Source of the DNA: Halopseudomonas xinjiangensis
Lineage (GTDB): Bacteria; Pseudomonadota; Gammaproteobacteria; Pseudomonadales; Pseudomonadaceae
Assembly: GCF_900104945.1 (NCBI RefSeq)
Contig: NZ_LT629736.1
Span: forward strand, 2,686,001 to 2,750,000
Reading direction: 5' to 3'
DNA: 64,000 nucleotides
The position numbers and the translations under genes are program-made. The notes beneath the pieces were generated by a model. The model was not told the DNA's origin, did not search any database, and saw nothing but the letters and a program-made list of their open reading frames with translations. Shown here piece by piece: positions 21,541 through 30,830 of this stretch; positions within the stretch are counted from its first letter, which is position 1; each line of letters opens with the position of its first letter.

Positions 21541-23766
21541 ATGAACAGCTCCATACGACCTGACCGCACCTGGCCGCCCATGCCATCCAACGACGATGAC
21601 CCGGATTACGTCGATCTCAAGCGGATCTGGAACGCACTCTGGTCGCGCAAATGGAGCATCATCGCACTGGTGGTGGTTGTCACCATGCTGACGACCCTCG
21701 CCGTCATGCAGATGACCCCCGTCTATACCGCCAAGGCGACGATGATGATCGAAACCAAAAGCGATCAGCTGGTAGCTTTCCAGCGGGTGGATGACAACAG
21801 TCGAACCGTCAACGAGTACATGCAGACGCAGCTCGGCCTGATGACCAGCCGGGGTGTCGCCGAGCGCGTAGTTCGCGAACTCAATCTCACCGAGCATCCG
21901 GAGTTCGACCCGCGCCAGCAGGACGAGCCATTGATCGATCTCCGCGGCATGTTGAGCCGGGCCAAGGCGAGCTTCCTGGGTGATGATCTGTCCGAGGCGG
22001 CCACGCCTCTCACCGAAGCGCAGATCATGGACGCAGTGACCCGCGACTTCATGTCTCGAATCAGCGTCGGCGTCGAAGGCAAGAGCCAGTTGGTTAGCAT
22101 CCGTGTAGCGATGGCAGATCGTCTCACCGCAGCGCAGGCAGCCAACGAGCTTGGCGAAAGCTTCATCGAGAGCCAGCTCGAAGCGCAGATGGAAATGTCG
22201 ATGTCGGCGACCAGCTGGATGAACGAGCGCCTCACGGAGCTGCGCGCCTCGCTGCAGGAAGCCGAAAATCGACTCCAGGCCTACCGTGAGCAGGAAGGTC
22301 TCGTCGACGTGGACGGCGTTCAGACGGTCAGCGCCAACGAGCTGTCACTCACCGGTGACCGCATGATCGACGCACGTCGCCAGCGCGCCGAGGCCGAAAG
22401 CCAGTGGCGCCAGGTCCAGGCGTCGAAGGACCAGGGCTGGGAGCGTCTGGCCAGCATCCCGGCGGTACTGGGTCATCCGTTGATCCAGCAGTTCAAGGCC
22501 GAGCAGGCACGTGCCCGCTCCAAGGTCGAAGAACTGTCACGCCGCTATGGCAACCGTCACCCGGCAATGGAAGCAGCGCGCTCCGACCTGGCTGCTGCCA
22601 CGGCGAGTCTGCGCGGACAGGTCGAGCAGGTTATCGCCGGCATCGAGCGCAACTATCAACTGGCAGTCGCCAACGAGAACTCGCTGCGCAATTCCTTCGA
22701 AGCGAACAAGGAACAGATCCAGGACATTTCGCGCAAGGAATTCCGTGTCCGCGAACTGCAACGCGACGTCGAGAGCAACCGTCAGCTGTATGAGACGTTC
22801 ATGACGCGTCTGCGGGAGACCACCGCGACTCAGGACCTGAACACTGCCAACGCTCGTATCGTCGATACCGCCTTGCCCCCAGCCAGGCCTTCGGCGCCAA
22901 ACACCAAGTTGCTGATCTTGATCGCAGCCTTCGTGTCGCTGATAGCAGGCGTTGCCTTCGCACTGATCTCCGACATCCTCAACAACACGTTCAAGAGCAC
23001 CGAGGACGTCGAGAGCAACCTCAACCTGCCAGTGCTCGGGATCGTGCCGCTGGTGGCCAGGAAGCAGGAGAAGCAAGTCCCACACCTGTTCGAGCGCGGC
23101 GACGATTTGCGCTTCTGCGAGGCGATTCGAACCATTCGCACCAGCGTCATGCTGTCCGACATGAGCCGCCCACAGAAGGTCATCGTGATCACCTCCTCGG
23201 TACCTGGCGAGGGCAAGAGCTCGGTCGCCGCGAACATGGCGTTTGCCCTGTCGCAGCTGCAGCGCGTTCTGCTGATCGACGCCGACCTGCGTCGTCCCAC
23301 TCTGGCGCGGAATTTCGATTTCCCGGTTGGCACACCAGGTCTTGCAAACCTGATTTCCGGTACTGCCAAGGTCGAGGATTGCATCCAGACAGTGGACAGC
23401 CAGCTCGATATGCTGACCGCCGGTGCGGTGCCGCCCAACCCGCTGGAACTCCTGGCGTCGCCACGCTTTGCCAAGTTCCTGGAGCGAGTCAAGGATCGTT
23501 ACGACCACATCCTCATCGACTCTCCGCCGACTCAGGCAGTCAGCGACGCGGTGCTCATGGCCACCCACTCCGATTCGGTTATCTACGTGATCAAGTCCGA
23601 GTCCACGTCGATCTCGATGGCTCAGAAAGGTGTCGGTCAGTTGCTTCAGGGCGGTGCGTCCATCGTCGGTGTTGTGCTGAACCAGGTCGACGTGAAAAAA
23701 GCTGCCAAGAAAGGCGAGTACAGCGGCTACTACGATCACTACGGCTACAGCGAAGCCAAGGCCTGA
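21541..23766 (+). CDS. Wzc-type polysaccharide co-polymerase and tyrosine autokinase
   Basis: Inner-membrane protein that sets polymer length and drives export through cycles of tyrosine phosphorylation. 741 residues: N-terminal Wzz domain with TM1 (IIALVVVVTMLTTLAVM, residues ~40-56), a long periplasmic coiled coil, TM2 (LLILIAAFVSLIAGVAFALI, ~457-476), then the BY-kinase domain. Walker A is SSVPGEGKSSVA (~552-563), Walker A' is LLIDADLRRPTL and Walker B is ILIDSPPTQAVSDA (~657). The C-terminus ends with a five-Tyr cluster (GEYSGYYDHYGYSEAKA), the autophosphorylation tail. Its phosphatase partner is the next gene. Confidence 0.95.
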   Translation: MNSSIRPDRTWPPMPSNDDDPDYVDLKRIWNALWSRKWSIIALVVVVTMLTTLAVMQMTPVYTAKATMMIETKSDQLVAFQRVDDNSRTVNEYMQTQLGLMTSRGVAERVVRELNLTEHPEFDPRQQDEPLIDLRGMLSRAKASFLGDDLSEAATPLTEAQIMDAVTRDFMSRISVGVEGKSQLVSIRVAMADRLTAAQAANELGESFIESQLEAQMEMSMSATSWMNERLTELRASLQEAENRLQAYREQEGLVDVDGVQTVSANELSLTGDRMIDARRQRAEAESQWRQVQASKDQGWERLASIPAVLGHPLIQQFKAEQARARSKVEELSRRYGNRHPAMEAARSDLAAATASLRGQVEQVIAGIERNYQLAVANENSLRNSFEANKEQIQDISRKEFRVRELQRDVESNRQLYETFMTRLRETTATQDLNTANARIVDTALPPARPSAPNTKLLILIAAFVSLIAGVAFALISDILNNTFKSTEDVESNLNLPVLGIVPLVARKQEKQVPHLFERGDDLRFCEAIRTIRTSVMLSDMSRPQKVIVITSSVPGEGKSSVAANMAFALSQLQRVLLIDADLRRPTLARNFDFPVGTPGLANLISGTAKVEDCIQTVDSQLDMLTAGAVPPNPLELLASPRFAKFLERVKDRYDHILIDSPPTQAVSDAVLMATHSDSVIYVIKSESTSISMAQKGVGQLLQGGASIVGVVLNQVDVKKAAKKGEYSGYYDHYGYSEAKA

Positions 23767-23803
23767 TCCTTCCCCACCCCAGTTCGGCTGGCAGGTGACT
23801 AGC

Positions 23804-24532
23804 ATGATGATCGATTTGCACAGTCACCTGCTTCCGGGCATCGACGATGGTCCCGAAGATCTCTCCACCGCGCTGGACATGGCGCGGTTGGCCGTGGCAA
23901 GTGGCACCACCCACCTTATCTGTACTCCACACATCCACCCGGGCCGCTATAGCAATGACGCTGCAAGCATCAAACTCGCCTGGCAGGCATTCGACAAAGC
24001 GTTGAAATCGGCGGGCATCCCTCTTCGTACCGGGTTTGCTGCCGAGGTTCGCTTCGGCAGTGAACTGTTCACCTCGATAGGTGACGGAACGGTCCCATTC
24101 ATGGGCGATTGGAATGGACGTAAAGCCGTGTTGCTGGAATTCTCCCACGCCGATGTACCCTTTGGCGCCGAACGGATGACCGAGTGGATGCTGGCTCAGG
24201 GCGTAGTGCCGATCATCGCCCATCCAGAGCGCAACAAGGGCATCATGCGCCATCCCGCCCGGCTCAAAGCCTTTCTGCAACAGGGCTGTCTGCTGCAGGT
24301 CACGGCTGGTTCGGTAGCCGGCAAATTCGGTGAGCGGGCACGCAAGCTCGCTCACTCGCTGCTGCGCGAAGGCGTCGTCAACATACTCGCCAGTGACGGG
24401 CACAACCTGGGTAAAAGACCGCCGGACATGCGTCACGGTTTACGTGTCGCCAGCGAGATTGTCGGGGAACGCCAGGCAAAACATCTTGTCCTAGATACGC
24501 CATGGAAAATTGTCCATGGCCAACTTGTCTGA
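23804..24532 (+). CDS. CpsB/CapC-type protein-tyrosine phosphatase (PHP fold)
   Basis: Metal-dependent phosphatase that removes phosphate from the Wzc tyrosine tail, allowing polymerisation to cycle. 242 residues. The PHP metal motifs are IDLHSHLLPGIDDGPEDL at the N-terminus, ICTPHIHPG, IAHPERN and ILASDGHNLGKRPP. ATG 23804 is chosen for its AGGTGA ribosome site; an in-frame GTG at 23795 is possible. It lies directly after the kinase gene, the usual pairing in Gram-positive capsule loci and in a subset of proteobacterial EPS clusters. Confidence 0.93.
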   Translation: MMIDLHSHLLPGIDDGPEDLSTALDMARLAVASGTTHLICTPHIHPGRYSNDAASIKLAWQAFDKALKSAGIPLRTGFAAEVRFGSELFTSIGDGTVPFMGDWNGRKAVLLEFSHADVPFGAERMTEWMLAQGVVPIIAHPERNKGIMRHPARLKAFLQQGCLLQVTAGSVAGKFGERARKLAHSLLREGVVNILASDGHNLGKRPPDMRHGLRVASEIVGERQAKHLVLDTPWKIVHGQLV

Positions 24533-24606
24533 CTCTACCCGACCGCGGACGGCCGGGCATGTCACGCCGAGCTTTTTGATGTACGGCGCCATCAAGGACG
24601 GAGACC

Positions 24607-25356
24607 ATGACTGCTTCAGTAGTACTCAACCCTAGTAATGATGACAGGCGAGCGAGGCAGCGATCACGCACGGCACCATCACGACTGCAGGCGGCTGCCT
24701 GCGGTCTCGGCCTGGCGTTGGGCGTGTGTGGAGCAGCGGTTGCTATTCCTCTCGTTCAATCCGGTGTCGCTGCCTTCCAGACCGAACGCGTTCTGGTCGC
24801 CTGGAGCGAGAACGATCACCTGCCACCCGGACACCTCTGGGACCAGCTACTGCAACGCGCGGATCAGGCTGTCGCCGGCTACCCCGCCGCGAGCGGCGAG
24901 TATCTCGACCGCCTCGGTCGCGCGCACCTCTGGGGCGCAATCATTTATCCCGAAGATGCTACGCACTGGCAGCAGGCTGCGGCATCGTTCCGCGCATCCG
25001 TCACTGTCCGCCCTGACTGGCCATGGTCCTGGCTACGCCTCGCGCACGCCAAGCTGCAAGGCAGCGAGCTCGACGATGAATTCGATCACGCGCTGCGGCA
25101 GGCATTCCTGCTCGGCTCTGGCCGACTGGAACTCAACCAGGATCTGGCTCGCATGGGGTTCAGCGTCTGGCGCGAATTGACCATTGAACAGCGCGCTCTG
25201 GTGTTGCAAGCCGCAGAGCGGGTTGTCGCACGCAGTGAAAATCACGCAAAAGCTATGCAACAGGTGGCACAGGCCGCCGGTATCGGATCGGCGCTGTGCT
25301 GGGCAGTCGACTCGTCAATAAAGACCCGACACCACATTTGCAAGGAGGACGGTTAA
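24607..25356 (+). CDS. VpsP-like EPS biosynthesis protein, single membrane anchor
   Basis: 249 residues: cytoplasmic basic N-terminus, one membrane helix (LGLALGVCGAAVAIPLVQSG, residues ~34-53), then a periplasmic helical domain with TPR-like repeats (ASFRASVTVRPDWPWSWLRL). The size, topology and position resemble the VpsP family of Vibrio-type EPS clusters; the molecular role is not established. It ends 2 bases before the start of the initiating transferase, suggesting coupling. The assignment to VpsP is from memory of the family pattern and should be treated as probable. Confidence 0.65.
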   Translation: MTASVVLNPSNDDRRARQRSRTAPSRLQAAACGLGLALGVCGAAVAIPLVQSGVAAFQTERVLVAWSENDHLPPGHLWDQLLQRADQAVAGYPAASGEYLDRLGRAHLWGAIIYPEDATHWQQAAASFRASVTVRPDWPWSWLRLAHAKLQGSELDDEFDHALRQAFLLGSGRLELNQDLARMGFSVWRELTIEQRALVLQAAERVVARSENHAKAMQQVAQAAGIGSALCWAVDSSIKTRHHICKEDG

Positions 25357-25358
25357 CC

Positions 25359-26750
25359 ATGATCGCCAAGCGAACCAATCCCGCTGTAAACCGCCGCGGC
25401 CTGACTTTCTGGGGCCAATGGTTATGTGGAGTGACGCTTGTCAGCGCCCTGCTTTGCTACTTGGTCTTTGAACAGTTCGGCATGGTCTCGACACAGTACA
25501 GACTGCTGATCGTGATCACCGTGTTCTGCTCTGTACCGGCATATATGCTGCTACACGTGTACCACAAGAAGCATTCCTATCTCACCGGCCTGGCTCACCT
25601 GCTGGCCGGCTGGGCGACGCTGTTGGTCGGACTGTTCGTCATCGCCTTTCTCAGTGACAGCATGCATCTCTTTTCTTCGGAGGTGCTGTTGAACTGGGCG
25701 CTGTATGGTTTCCTGGTGCAGGGCCTGGCTTACATTCCGCTGCGCTATTTTGCCAACCGTCATTCGAGCCGGCTGCGTATCGAGCGCACCTCAGTCATCA
25801 TCGGTTCCGGCCCTGCCGCCTATGAACTGGCCGAGCGGCTAACCGGATCCAACCGTGTTCCGCTGATGGGTCTGATCACGTCCAGACCCGATGTGCAAAC
25901 GCGCGACGGACGCTTTCCGGTCCTCGGCGATCTGTCCACCGTGCGCGAAATCGTCGAGCAGTATGGCATTCGTCGCGTGTATATCGCTTTGAGCCTGGAC
26001 GAAGTCGCCTTCATCGAAGAGTTGTACCTGACGCTGCTGGACATGAGCGTGGACGTCGTCTGGATTCCCGATTTTGGGCGCATGCCGCTACTCAACCAGT
26101 CAATTTCGCAGATCGAACAGATGCCCGCCATCTACCTGAACGAGACACCCGTCAGCTCGCACCCGGCTTCGGTTTTCAGCAAGGAATTGATGGACCGCAG
26201 CATCGCGTTGCTGGCGATCATCGCGCTGAGCCCGATCCTCATTGCCTCGGCGATCGGCGTGAAGCTGTCCTCCCCTGGTCCGGTCCTGTTCCGCCAGCCG
26301 CGTCATGGGTGGAACGGTGAGATCATCCACGTGATGAAATTCCGTTCGATGCGCCAGCACGACGACGGCCAGGTCAAGCAGGCGACACGAGACGATCCCC
26401 GCGTGACCCCGTTCGGCCGCTTTCTACGTAAGAGCTCTATCGACGAACTGCCCCAGTTGTTCAACGTGCTCAAGGGCGAAATGTCTTTGGTGGGGCCGCG
26501 CCCTCACGCCGTCACCCACAATGATTATTACAGCGACAAGATCATGGCTTACATGGCGCGCCATCGGATCAAGCCGGGCATCACCGGCCTGGCGCAGGTG
26601 ACTGGTCACCGGGGCGAGACCGAGACGCTGGAAAAGATGCAGCAGCGCGTCGAGAAGGACCTGGCCTATATCAACAACTGGTCGCTGTGGCTGGACATCA
26701 AGATACTCATCAAGACGCCCTTCACACTGTTTTCGAAGGACGTCTACTAG
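25359..26750 (+). CDS. Undecaprenyl-phosphate hexose-1-phosphate transferase (WbaP/WcaJ type)
   Basis: Starts the repeat unit by moving a sugar-1-phosphate, probably glucose, to undecaprenyl phosphate. 463 residues: four N-terminal membrane helices, a Rossmann-like CoA-binding-type domain (VIIGSGPAAYELAERLTG), a fifth helix (SIALLAIIALSPILIASAIG) and the catalytic domain with SPGPVLFRQPRHGWNG, VMKFRSM, SSIDELPQLFNVLKGEMSLV and GPRPHAV. ATG 25359 has an AGGAGGA ribosome site. Glucose as first sugar would match a colanic-acid-like polymer, but the substrate cannot be read from sequence alone. Confidence 0.94.
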   Translation: MIAKRTNPAVNRRGLTFWGQWLCGVTLVSALLCYLVFEQFGMVSTQYRLLIVITVFCSVPAYMLLHVYHKKHSYLTGLAHLLAGWATLLVGLFVIAFLSDSMHLFSSEVLLNWALYGFLVQGLAYIPLRYFANRHSSRLRIERTSVIIGSGPAAYELAERLTGSNRVPLMGLITSRPDVQTRDGRFPVLGDLSTVREIVEQYGIRRVYIALSLDEVAFIEELYLTLLDMSVDVVWIPDFGRMPLLNQSISQIEQMPAIYLNETPVSSHPASVFSKELMDRSIALLAIIALSPILIASAIGVKLSSPGPVLFRQPRHGWNGEIIHVMKFRSMRQHDDGQVKQATRDDPRVTPFGRFLRKSSIDELPQLFNVLKGEMSLVGPRPHAVTHNDYYSDKIMAYMARHRIKPGITGLAQVTGHRGETETLEKMQQRVEKDLAYINNWSLWLDIKILIKTPFTLFSKDVY

Positions 26751-26752
26751 GA

Positions 26753-26778
26753 CGGTGCCGGAGCAGGCTCCGGCACCG
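26753..26778 (+). repeat. Strong hairpin between the initiating transferase and ugd
   Basis: CGGTGCCGGAGC pairs with GCTCCGGCACCG (12 bp) around a two-base loop, right after the stop codon. There is no T tract, so it is more likely a processing, pausing or Rho-related site than an intrinsic terminator. Confidence 0.5.
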
Positions 26779-26850
26779 GGCGGATCAACGCTCGCAGCGG
26801 CTCAAGGCCCTCGAGCAAGTGCAGATTCACGCTCAAATTAAGGAATAGCT

Positions 26851-28203
26851 ATGAACATAACTGTCGTTGGAACCGGCTACGTCGGACTTGTCACTGGAGC
26901 CTGCATCGCGGAAATGGGCAACACCGTGTATTGCGTCGACGTGAACCGGGACAAGATCGAAAACCTGAAGAAGGGCATCCTGCCGATCTACGAGCCAGAG
27001 CTCGATACCATCGTCGTGGAAAACCATGCCGCAGGCCGACTGCAGTTCACCACCTCGCTCAAGGAAGCGATGGCTGAGACAGACGTGTACTTCATTGCCG
27101 TCGGCACCCCGCCCGGCGAGGACGGCTCGGCTGACTTGCGTTACGTACTGGATGTCGCCCGTGAGATCGGCAGCCTCATGGAACGTCCCTCGGTAGTCAT
27201 CAATAAGTCCACGGTTCCGGTTGGCACCGCAGACAAGGTTCGCGATACGGTGCGCCAGCAGCTCGAAGCGCGCGGCGTGGACATCGAGTTCGATGTGGTA
27301 TCCAACCCTGAATTTCTCAAGGAAGGCGCCGCGGTGGATGACTTCATGCATCCAGATCGCATTATTGTCGGTACCGACAGTGCTCGTGCCCGCCAGATCA
27401 TGGACGAGCTGTACGCCCCGTTCATTCGCAACCATCCCCGTATGATGTTCATGGGCGTACGCGATGCGGAAATGACCAAATATGCCGCCAACGCCATGCT
27501 CGCCACCAAAATTTCCTTCATGAACGAGGTCGCGAGTCTCTGCGAGCGTCTGGGTGTGGATGTGGAAAACGTTCGCCTGGGCATCGGTTCGGATCAACGC
27601 ATCGGCTTTCATTTCATCTACGCCGGCTGCGGCTACGGCGGCTCCTGCTTCCCGAAAGACGTAAAGGCTCTGATCAGCATTGCTCATCAGAACGACTTCG
27701 AGCCCAAGCTGCTGCAGGCCGTCGAAGCGCGTAACGATCTGCAGAAGCACTCGTTGTTCAACAAGGTCTCGGCGCACTTTTCCGGCGATCTCGAAGGTCG
27801 CACCATCGCGGTTTGGGGTCTGGCGTTCAAGCCGGGCACCGACGACATGCGCGAAGCGCCCAGCGTCGTGCTGATCAACAGCCTGATCAACGCCGGAGCC
27901 AAGGTCCGCGCCTTCGACCCGGTCGCCCATGAAACCGCACCACGCGAGTTTCCTGAAGAGTGGTTTACCGAGAAAAAGCTGGAAATCGTAGATGGCCAGT
28001 ATGAAGCCGCCATCGATGCCGACGCGCTGGTGCTGGTCACCGAATGGAAGCCCTTCCGCCGTCCGGACTTCAAGGCACTCAAGAAGCTGCTGCGCACACC
28101 GGTGATCGTGGACGGACGCAATCAGTACGATCCGGCACAGACTCAGCGGGCCGGCTTCCATTATTACGGTATCGGGCGCATGCCAACACATGCCGCAATC
28201 TGA
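26851..28203 (+). CDS. ugd: UDP-glucose 6-dehydrogenase
   Basis: Oxidises UDP-glucose to UDP-glucuronate with two NAD+. 450 residues, usual length. NAD-binding loop VVGTGYVGLVTGACIAE at the N-terminus; catalytic cysteine Cys266 in YAGCGYGGSCFPKD; central dimer helix and C-terminal UDP-binding domain (VWGLAFKPGTDDMREAPS). The closest named alternative, GDP-mannose dehydrogenase, is less likely because the sequence pattern (SNPEFLKEGAAVDDFMHPDR) is the Ugd form. It supplies glucuronate for the EPS. The 3' end overlaps the flippase gene by 14 bases. Confidence 0.93.
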   Translation: MNITVVGTGYVGLVTGACIAEMGNTVYCVDVNRDKIENLKKGILPIYEPELDTIVVENHAAGRLQFTTSLKEAMAETDVYFIAVGTPPGEDGSADLRYVLDVAREIGSLMERPSVVINKSTVPVGTADKVRDTVRQQLEARGVDIEFDVVSNPEFLKEGAAVDDFMHPDRIIVGTDSARARQIMDELYAPFIRNHPRMMFMGVRDAEMTKYAANAMLATKISFMNEVASLCERLGVDVENVRLGIGSDQRIGFHFIYAGCGYGGSCFPKDVKALISIAHQNDFEPKLLQAVEARNDLQKHSLFNKVSAHFSGDLEGRTIAVWGLAFKPGTDDMREAPSVVLINSLINAGAKVRAFDPVAHETAPREFPEEWFTEKKLEIVDGQYEAAIDADALVLVTEWKPFRRPDFKALKKLLRTPVIVDGRNQYDPAQTQRAGFHYYGIGRMPTHAAI

Positions 28204-29581
28204 ACTGGCGAACCCCGGCATGGATCAGCGCACTGATAAGCCGAACGCCGGAGGCGGACGGCTGCGCGAATTCAGCCAACGTATGTTACGCAACAGACTG
28301 CTGCGCAACATAGCTACCGTAGTCTCCGGAACCGCGGGTGCCCAGGCGTTGACACTGGCGTTCATGCCAGTAATAACCCGCATCTACGGGCCGGACAACT
28401 ACGGTGTGTTGGGTGTGTTCATGGGTTTGGCGATGATGCTGATCCCGGTGGCGGCGCTGTGCTACCCGACCTCGGTCGTGCTGCCTCGCCGGGATAGCGA
28501 TGCGCTTGGCCTGGTCAAGCTGTCTCTTCTGATGGCAGGACTGACCTCCTGCGTACTGGCGGCATTCCTGCTCATAGCCGGGGACTGGTTCGCCGCGACG
28601 GTCAGCGTCGAGGCAGCTGCGCCTTTTCTGTTGTTGCTGCCCGCCGTCACCTTCGCTGGCGCCGCGCTGGAAACTGCGCAGCAGTGGCTATTTCGCAAAC
28701 AGCTGTTCCGGGTCACTGCGAAGGTTTCGGTGCTGTACTCGCTGATGCACAACTCCATCCGCAGCCTCGCCGGGCTCCTTAGCCCGACAGCTGCTGTGCT
28801 GGTGGTCACCACCGGCTTTGGCCCGGCGCTTCATTCGCTGATGTTGCTGGTGGGCATCCGGAAGGGCCCACCGCTTCAAGTGAAGCCGGATGTGGAGAAG
28901 CGCGAGGCACCAACCCGCCTACGTGATCTGGCGCACCGCTATCGTGACTTTCCGCAGTTTCGCGCACCGCAGATGCTTATCAACACCGTATCGCAAAACC
29001 TTCCGACGATCGTGCTGGCTGCCTATTTCGGTCCCGCAGCGGCGGGATTCTTCGCGTTGTGCAAGCAAGCCCTGACCATGCCGACACATCTGATCGGCAA
29101 GTCCGTGGCGGATGTGTACTATCCCAAGCTGGCTCGTTCCATTGACAAGGGAGAGCCGATTACCGGGACTGTCATGAAAGCGGTCGCCGGGCTGGCAGCC
29201 GTGGGACTGATTCCTTTCGCGTTGGTTTTCGCCATCGGTCCGTGGATGTTCGCCACAGTGTTTGGTGACGAATGGCGCAGTGCAGGTGAGTTTGCCCGCT
29301 GGCTGGCGCTGGGCGAATACGTCGTTTTCATGTCGCGTCCGTGCACCGTGGCGATTCCGGCACTGGGATTACAACGCCTGTCGCTGATCTTCGAGATCTG
29401 CAGTACCACCTTGCGAGTAGCGGCGCTGTTTTTCGGCGCAGCGGTGCTCAATGAACAGATCGGAACCGTTATGGCTTTCAGTGCAGCGAGCATCGTCATT
29501 TATTTTGCACTCATCCTGGTTGTATTCATCCAGGCGCGGAAGTGGCATGCCAATCTGCGCAAAGTGGATCGAGTCGCTTGA
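28190..29581 (+). CDS. Wzx-type oligosaccharide flippase
   Basis: Predicted MOP-superfamily protein that flips the lipid-linked repeat unit across the inner membrane. 463 residues with about 12 hydrophobic segments and the typical N-terminal region (VVSGTAGAQALTLAFMPVIT, TRIYGPDNYGVLGVFMGLA). The N-terminal ~30 residues are polar and could belong to a later start at ATG 28220. It overlaps ugd, so translation is coupled. The substrate follows from the locus. Confidence 0.88.
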   Translation: MPQSELANPGMDQRTDKPNAGGGRLREFSQRMLRNRLLRNIATVVSGTAGAQALTLAFMPVITRIYGPDNYGVLGVFMGLAMMLIPVAALCYPTSVVLPRRDSDALGLVKLSLLMAGLTSCVLAAFLLIAGDWFAATVSVEAAAPFLLLLPAVTFAGAALETAQQWLFRKQLFRVTAKVSVLYSLMHNSIRSLAGLLSPTAAVLVVTTGFGPALHSLMLLVGIRKGPPLQVKPDVEKREAPTRLRDLAHRYRDFPQFRAPQMLINTVSQNLPTIVLAAYFGPAAAGFFALCKQALTMPTHLIGKSVADVYYPKLARSIDKGEPITGTVMKAVAGLAAVGLIPFALVFAIGPWMFATVFGDEWRSAGEFARWLALGEYVVFMSRPCTVAIPALGLQRLSLIFEICSTTLRVAALFFGAAVLNEQIGTVMAFSAASIVIYFALILVVFIQARKWHANLRKVDRVA

Positions 29582-29612
29582 AAACGGACTTCTATTGAAT
29601 GGTAGTAACACT

Positions 29613-30770
29613 ATGACATCTGCGACACCTACCATCATCGTGGTCGGCTACAACCGCCCTGACAGCCTGCGGCGACTGCTGGGATCGCTTATAAAAGGGC
29701 ATTATCCGCCCGGCAACGTCCGGCTTGTGATAAGCCTGGACGCATCCAACACGCCAGAGCCACGCAAGGTAGCCGAAGCCTTCGATTGGCCATTCGGCGA
29801 AAAACGTATAGTGGCCGGAGATGAGCGCAAGGGTTTGCGCAAACACGTACTCAGTTGTGGCGACCTGACCGAAGAGTACGGCGACGTTATCGTGCTCGAG
29901 GACGATCTGTACGTGTCGCCCTACTTTTACGAATACGCGACGCGCGCGCTAGCCTATTATGCGGATGCCGAGGACGTAGCCGGCGTCAGCCTGTATAGCC
30001 TGAATTTCTGCCAGACGGCCAACCTGCCGTTCATCCCAGTGGACAACGGCAACTCGGATGTCTATTTCCTGCAACTGGCAGCTTCGTGGGGCCAGGCCTG
30101 GTCCGCCAAACATTGGCGCGGCTTCCGCCAGTGGCTTGCAGCGAATGGCACGGACATTTCGAATATACGGAACATCCCGCCAGACGTCCGCGCCTGGCCT
30201 GAGTCGTCATGGTTGAAGCTTTACAACGCTTACATCATCGACCAGAACAAATTTTTCGTATATCCGTACTGCGCCCTGTCGACCAACTTCGGCGATCCGG
30301 GACAGCATTTCACCATGGCCTCCTCGCGCTTTCAGGTCGCGGTCCAACAGCAGAGCAAAGAACATCGGTTCACCAGCCTCGAAGACAGCCTCGCGGTCTA
30401 CGACGCGTACTGCGAGCTGCTGCCACGGAGCATCAAGCGACGCAATCCGAAGCTCGCCAATCACGAATTCGTGGTCAACCTCTACGGCCACAAGCAGCCT
30501 CCAGCGGGCCTGCAACTAACCCGTACCAGTCAGCGTGGAGTGCTGAACTTCGAGTTTTCCATGAAGCCCATGGAGCTCAGCGTGCTCAACGATATCGAAG
30601 GTCAAGGCATCGCGTTGATCGATACCAGCGAGCTGGACACGCAGGCGCAGAATTCTGCGCAAACCGAATACGATCTGTACCGCTTTTTCTACAAGTTTCC
30701 TTCGTTGAAGGTGATCGGCTTCGGCATAAAAGAAAAGATCAAACTGGCGCTCAGCGGCGCTCGACGCTAG
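29613..30770 (+). CDS. Glycosyltransferase, GT-A fold (GNT-I/GT2-like)
   Basis: 385 residues. The N-terminal nucleotide-sugar domain begins TPTIIVVGYNRPDSLRRLLG and contains the metal-binding acidic motif VIVLEDDLYVSPYFYEYATR. The C-terminal 150 residues have no clear domain. ATG 29613 was chosen because it directly starts the GT fold; the frame is open to 29451 but that part overlaps the flippase. The ribosome site is weak. Sugar specificity is unknown. Confidence 0.8.
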   Translation: MTSATPTIIVVGYNRPDSLRRLLGSLIKGHYPPGNVRLVISLDASNTPEPRKVAEAFDWPFGEKRIVAGDERKGLRKHVLSCGDLTEEYGDVIVLEDDLYVSPYFYEYATRALAYYADAEDVAGVSLYSLNFCQTANLPFIPVDNGNSDVYFLQLAASWGQAWSAKHWRGFRQWLAANGTDISNIRNIPPDVRAWPESSWLKLYNAYIIDQNKFFVYPYCALSTNFGDPGQHFTMASSRFQVAVQQQSKEHRFTSLEDSLAVYDAYCELLPRSIKRRNPKLANHEFVVNLYGHKQPPAGLQLTRTSQRGVLNFEFSMKPMELSVLNDIEGQGIALIDTSELDTQAQNSAQTEYDLYRFFYKFPSLKVIGFGIKEKIKLALSGARR

Positions 30771-30830
30771 AGCATGCCGTGAACCAACTCACTTCCCGTG
30801 TGGATTTAACCCCGACTACAGGTAAATAAA

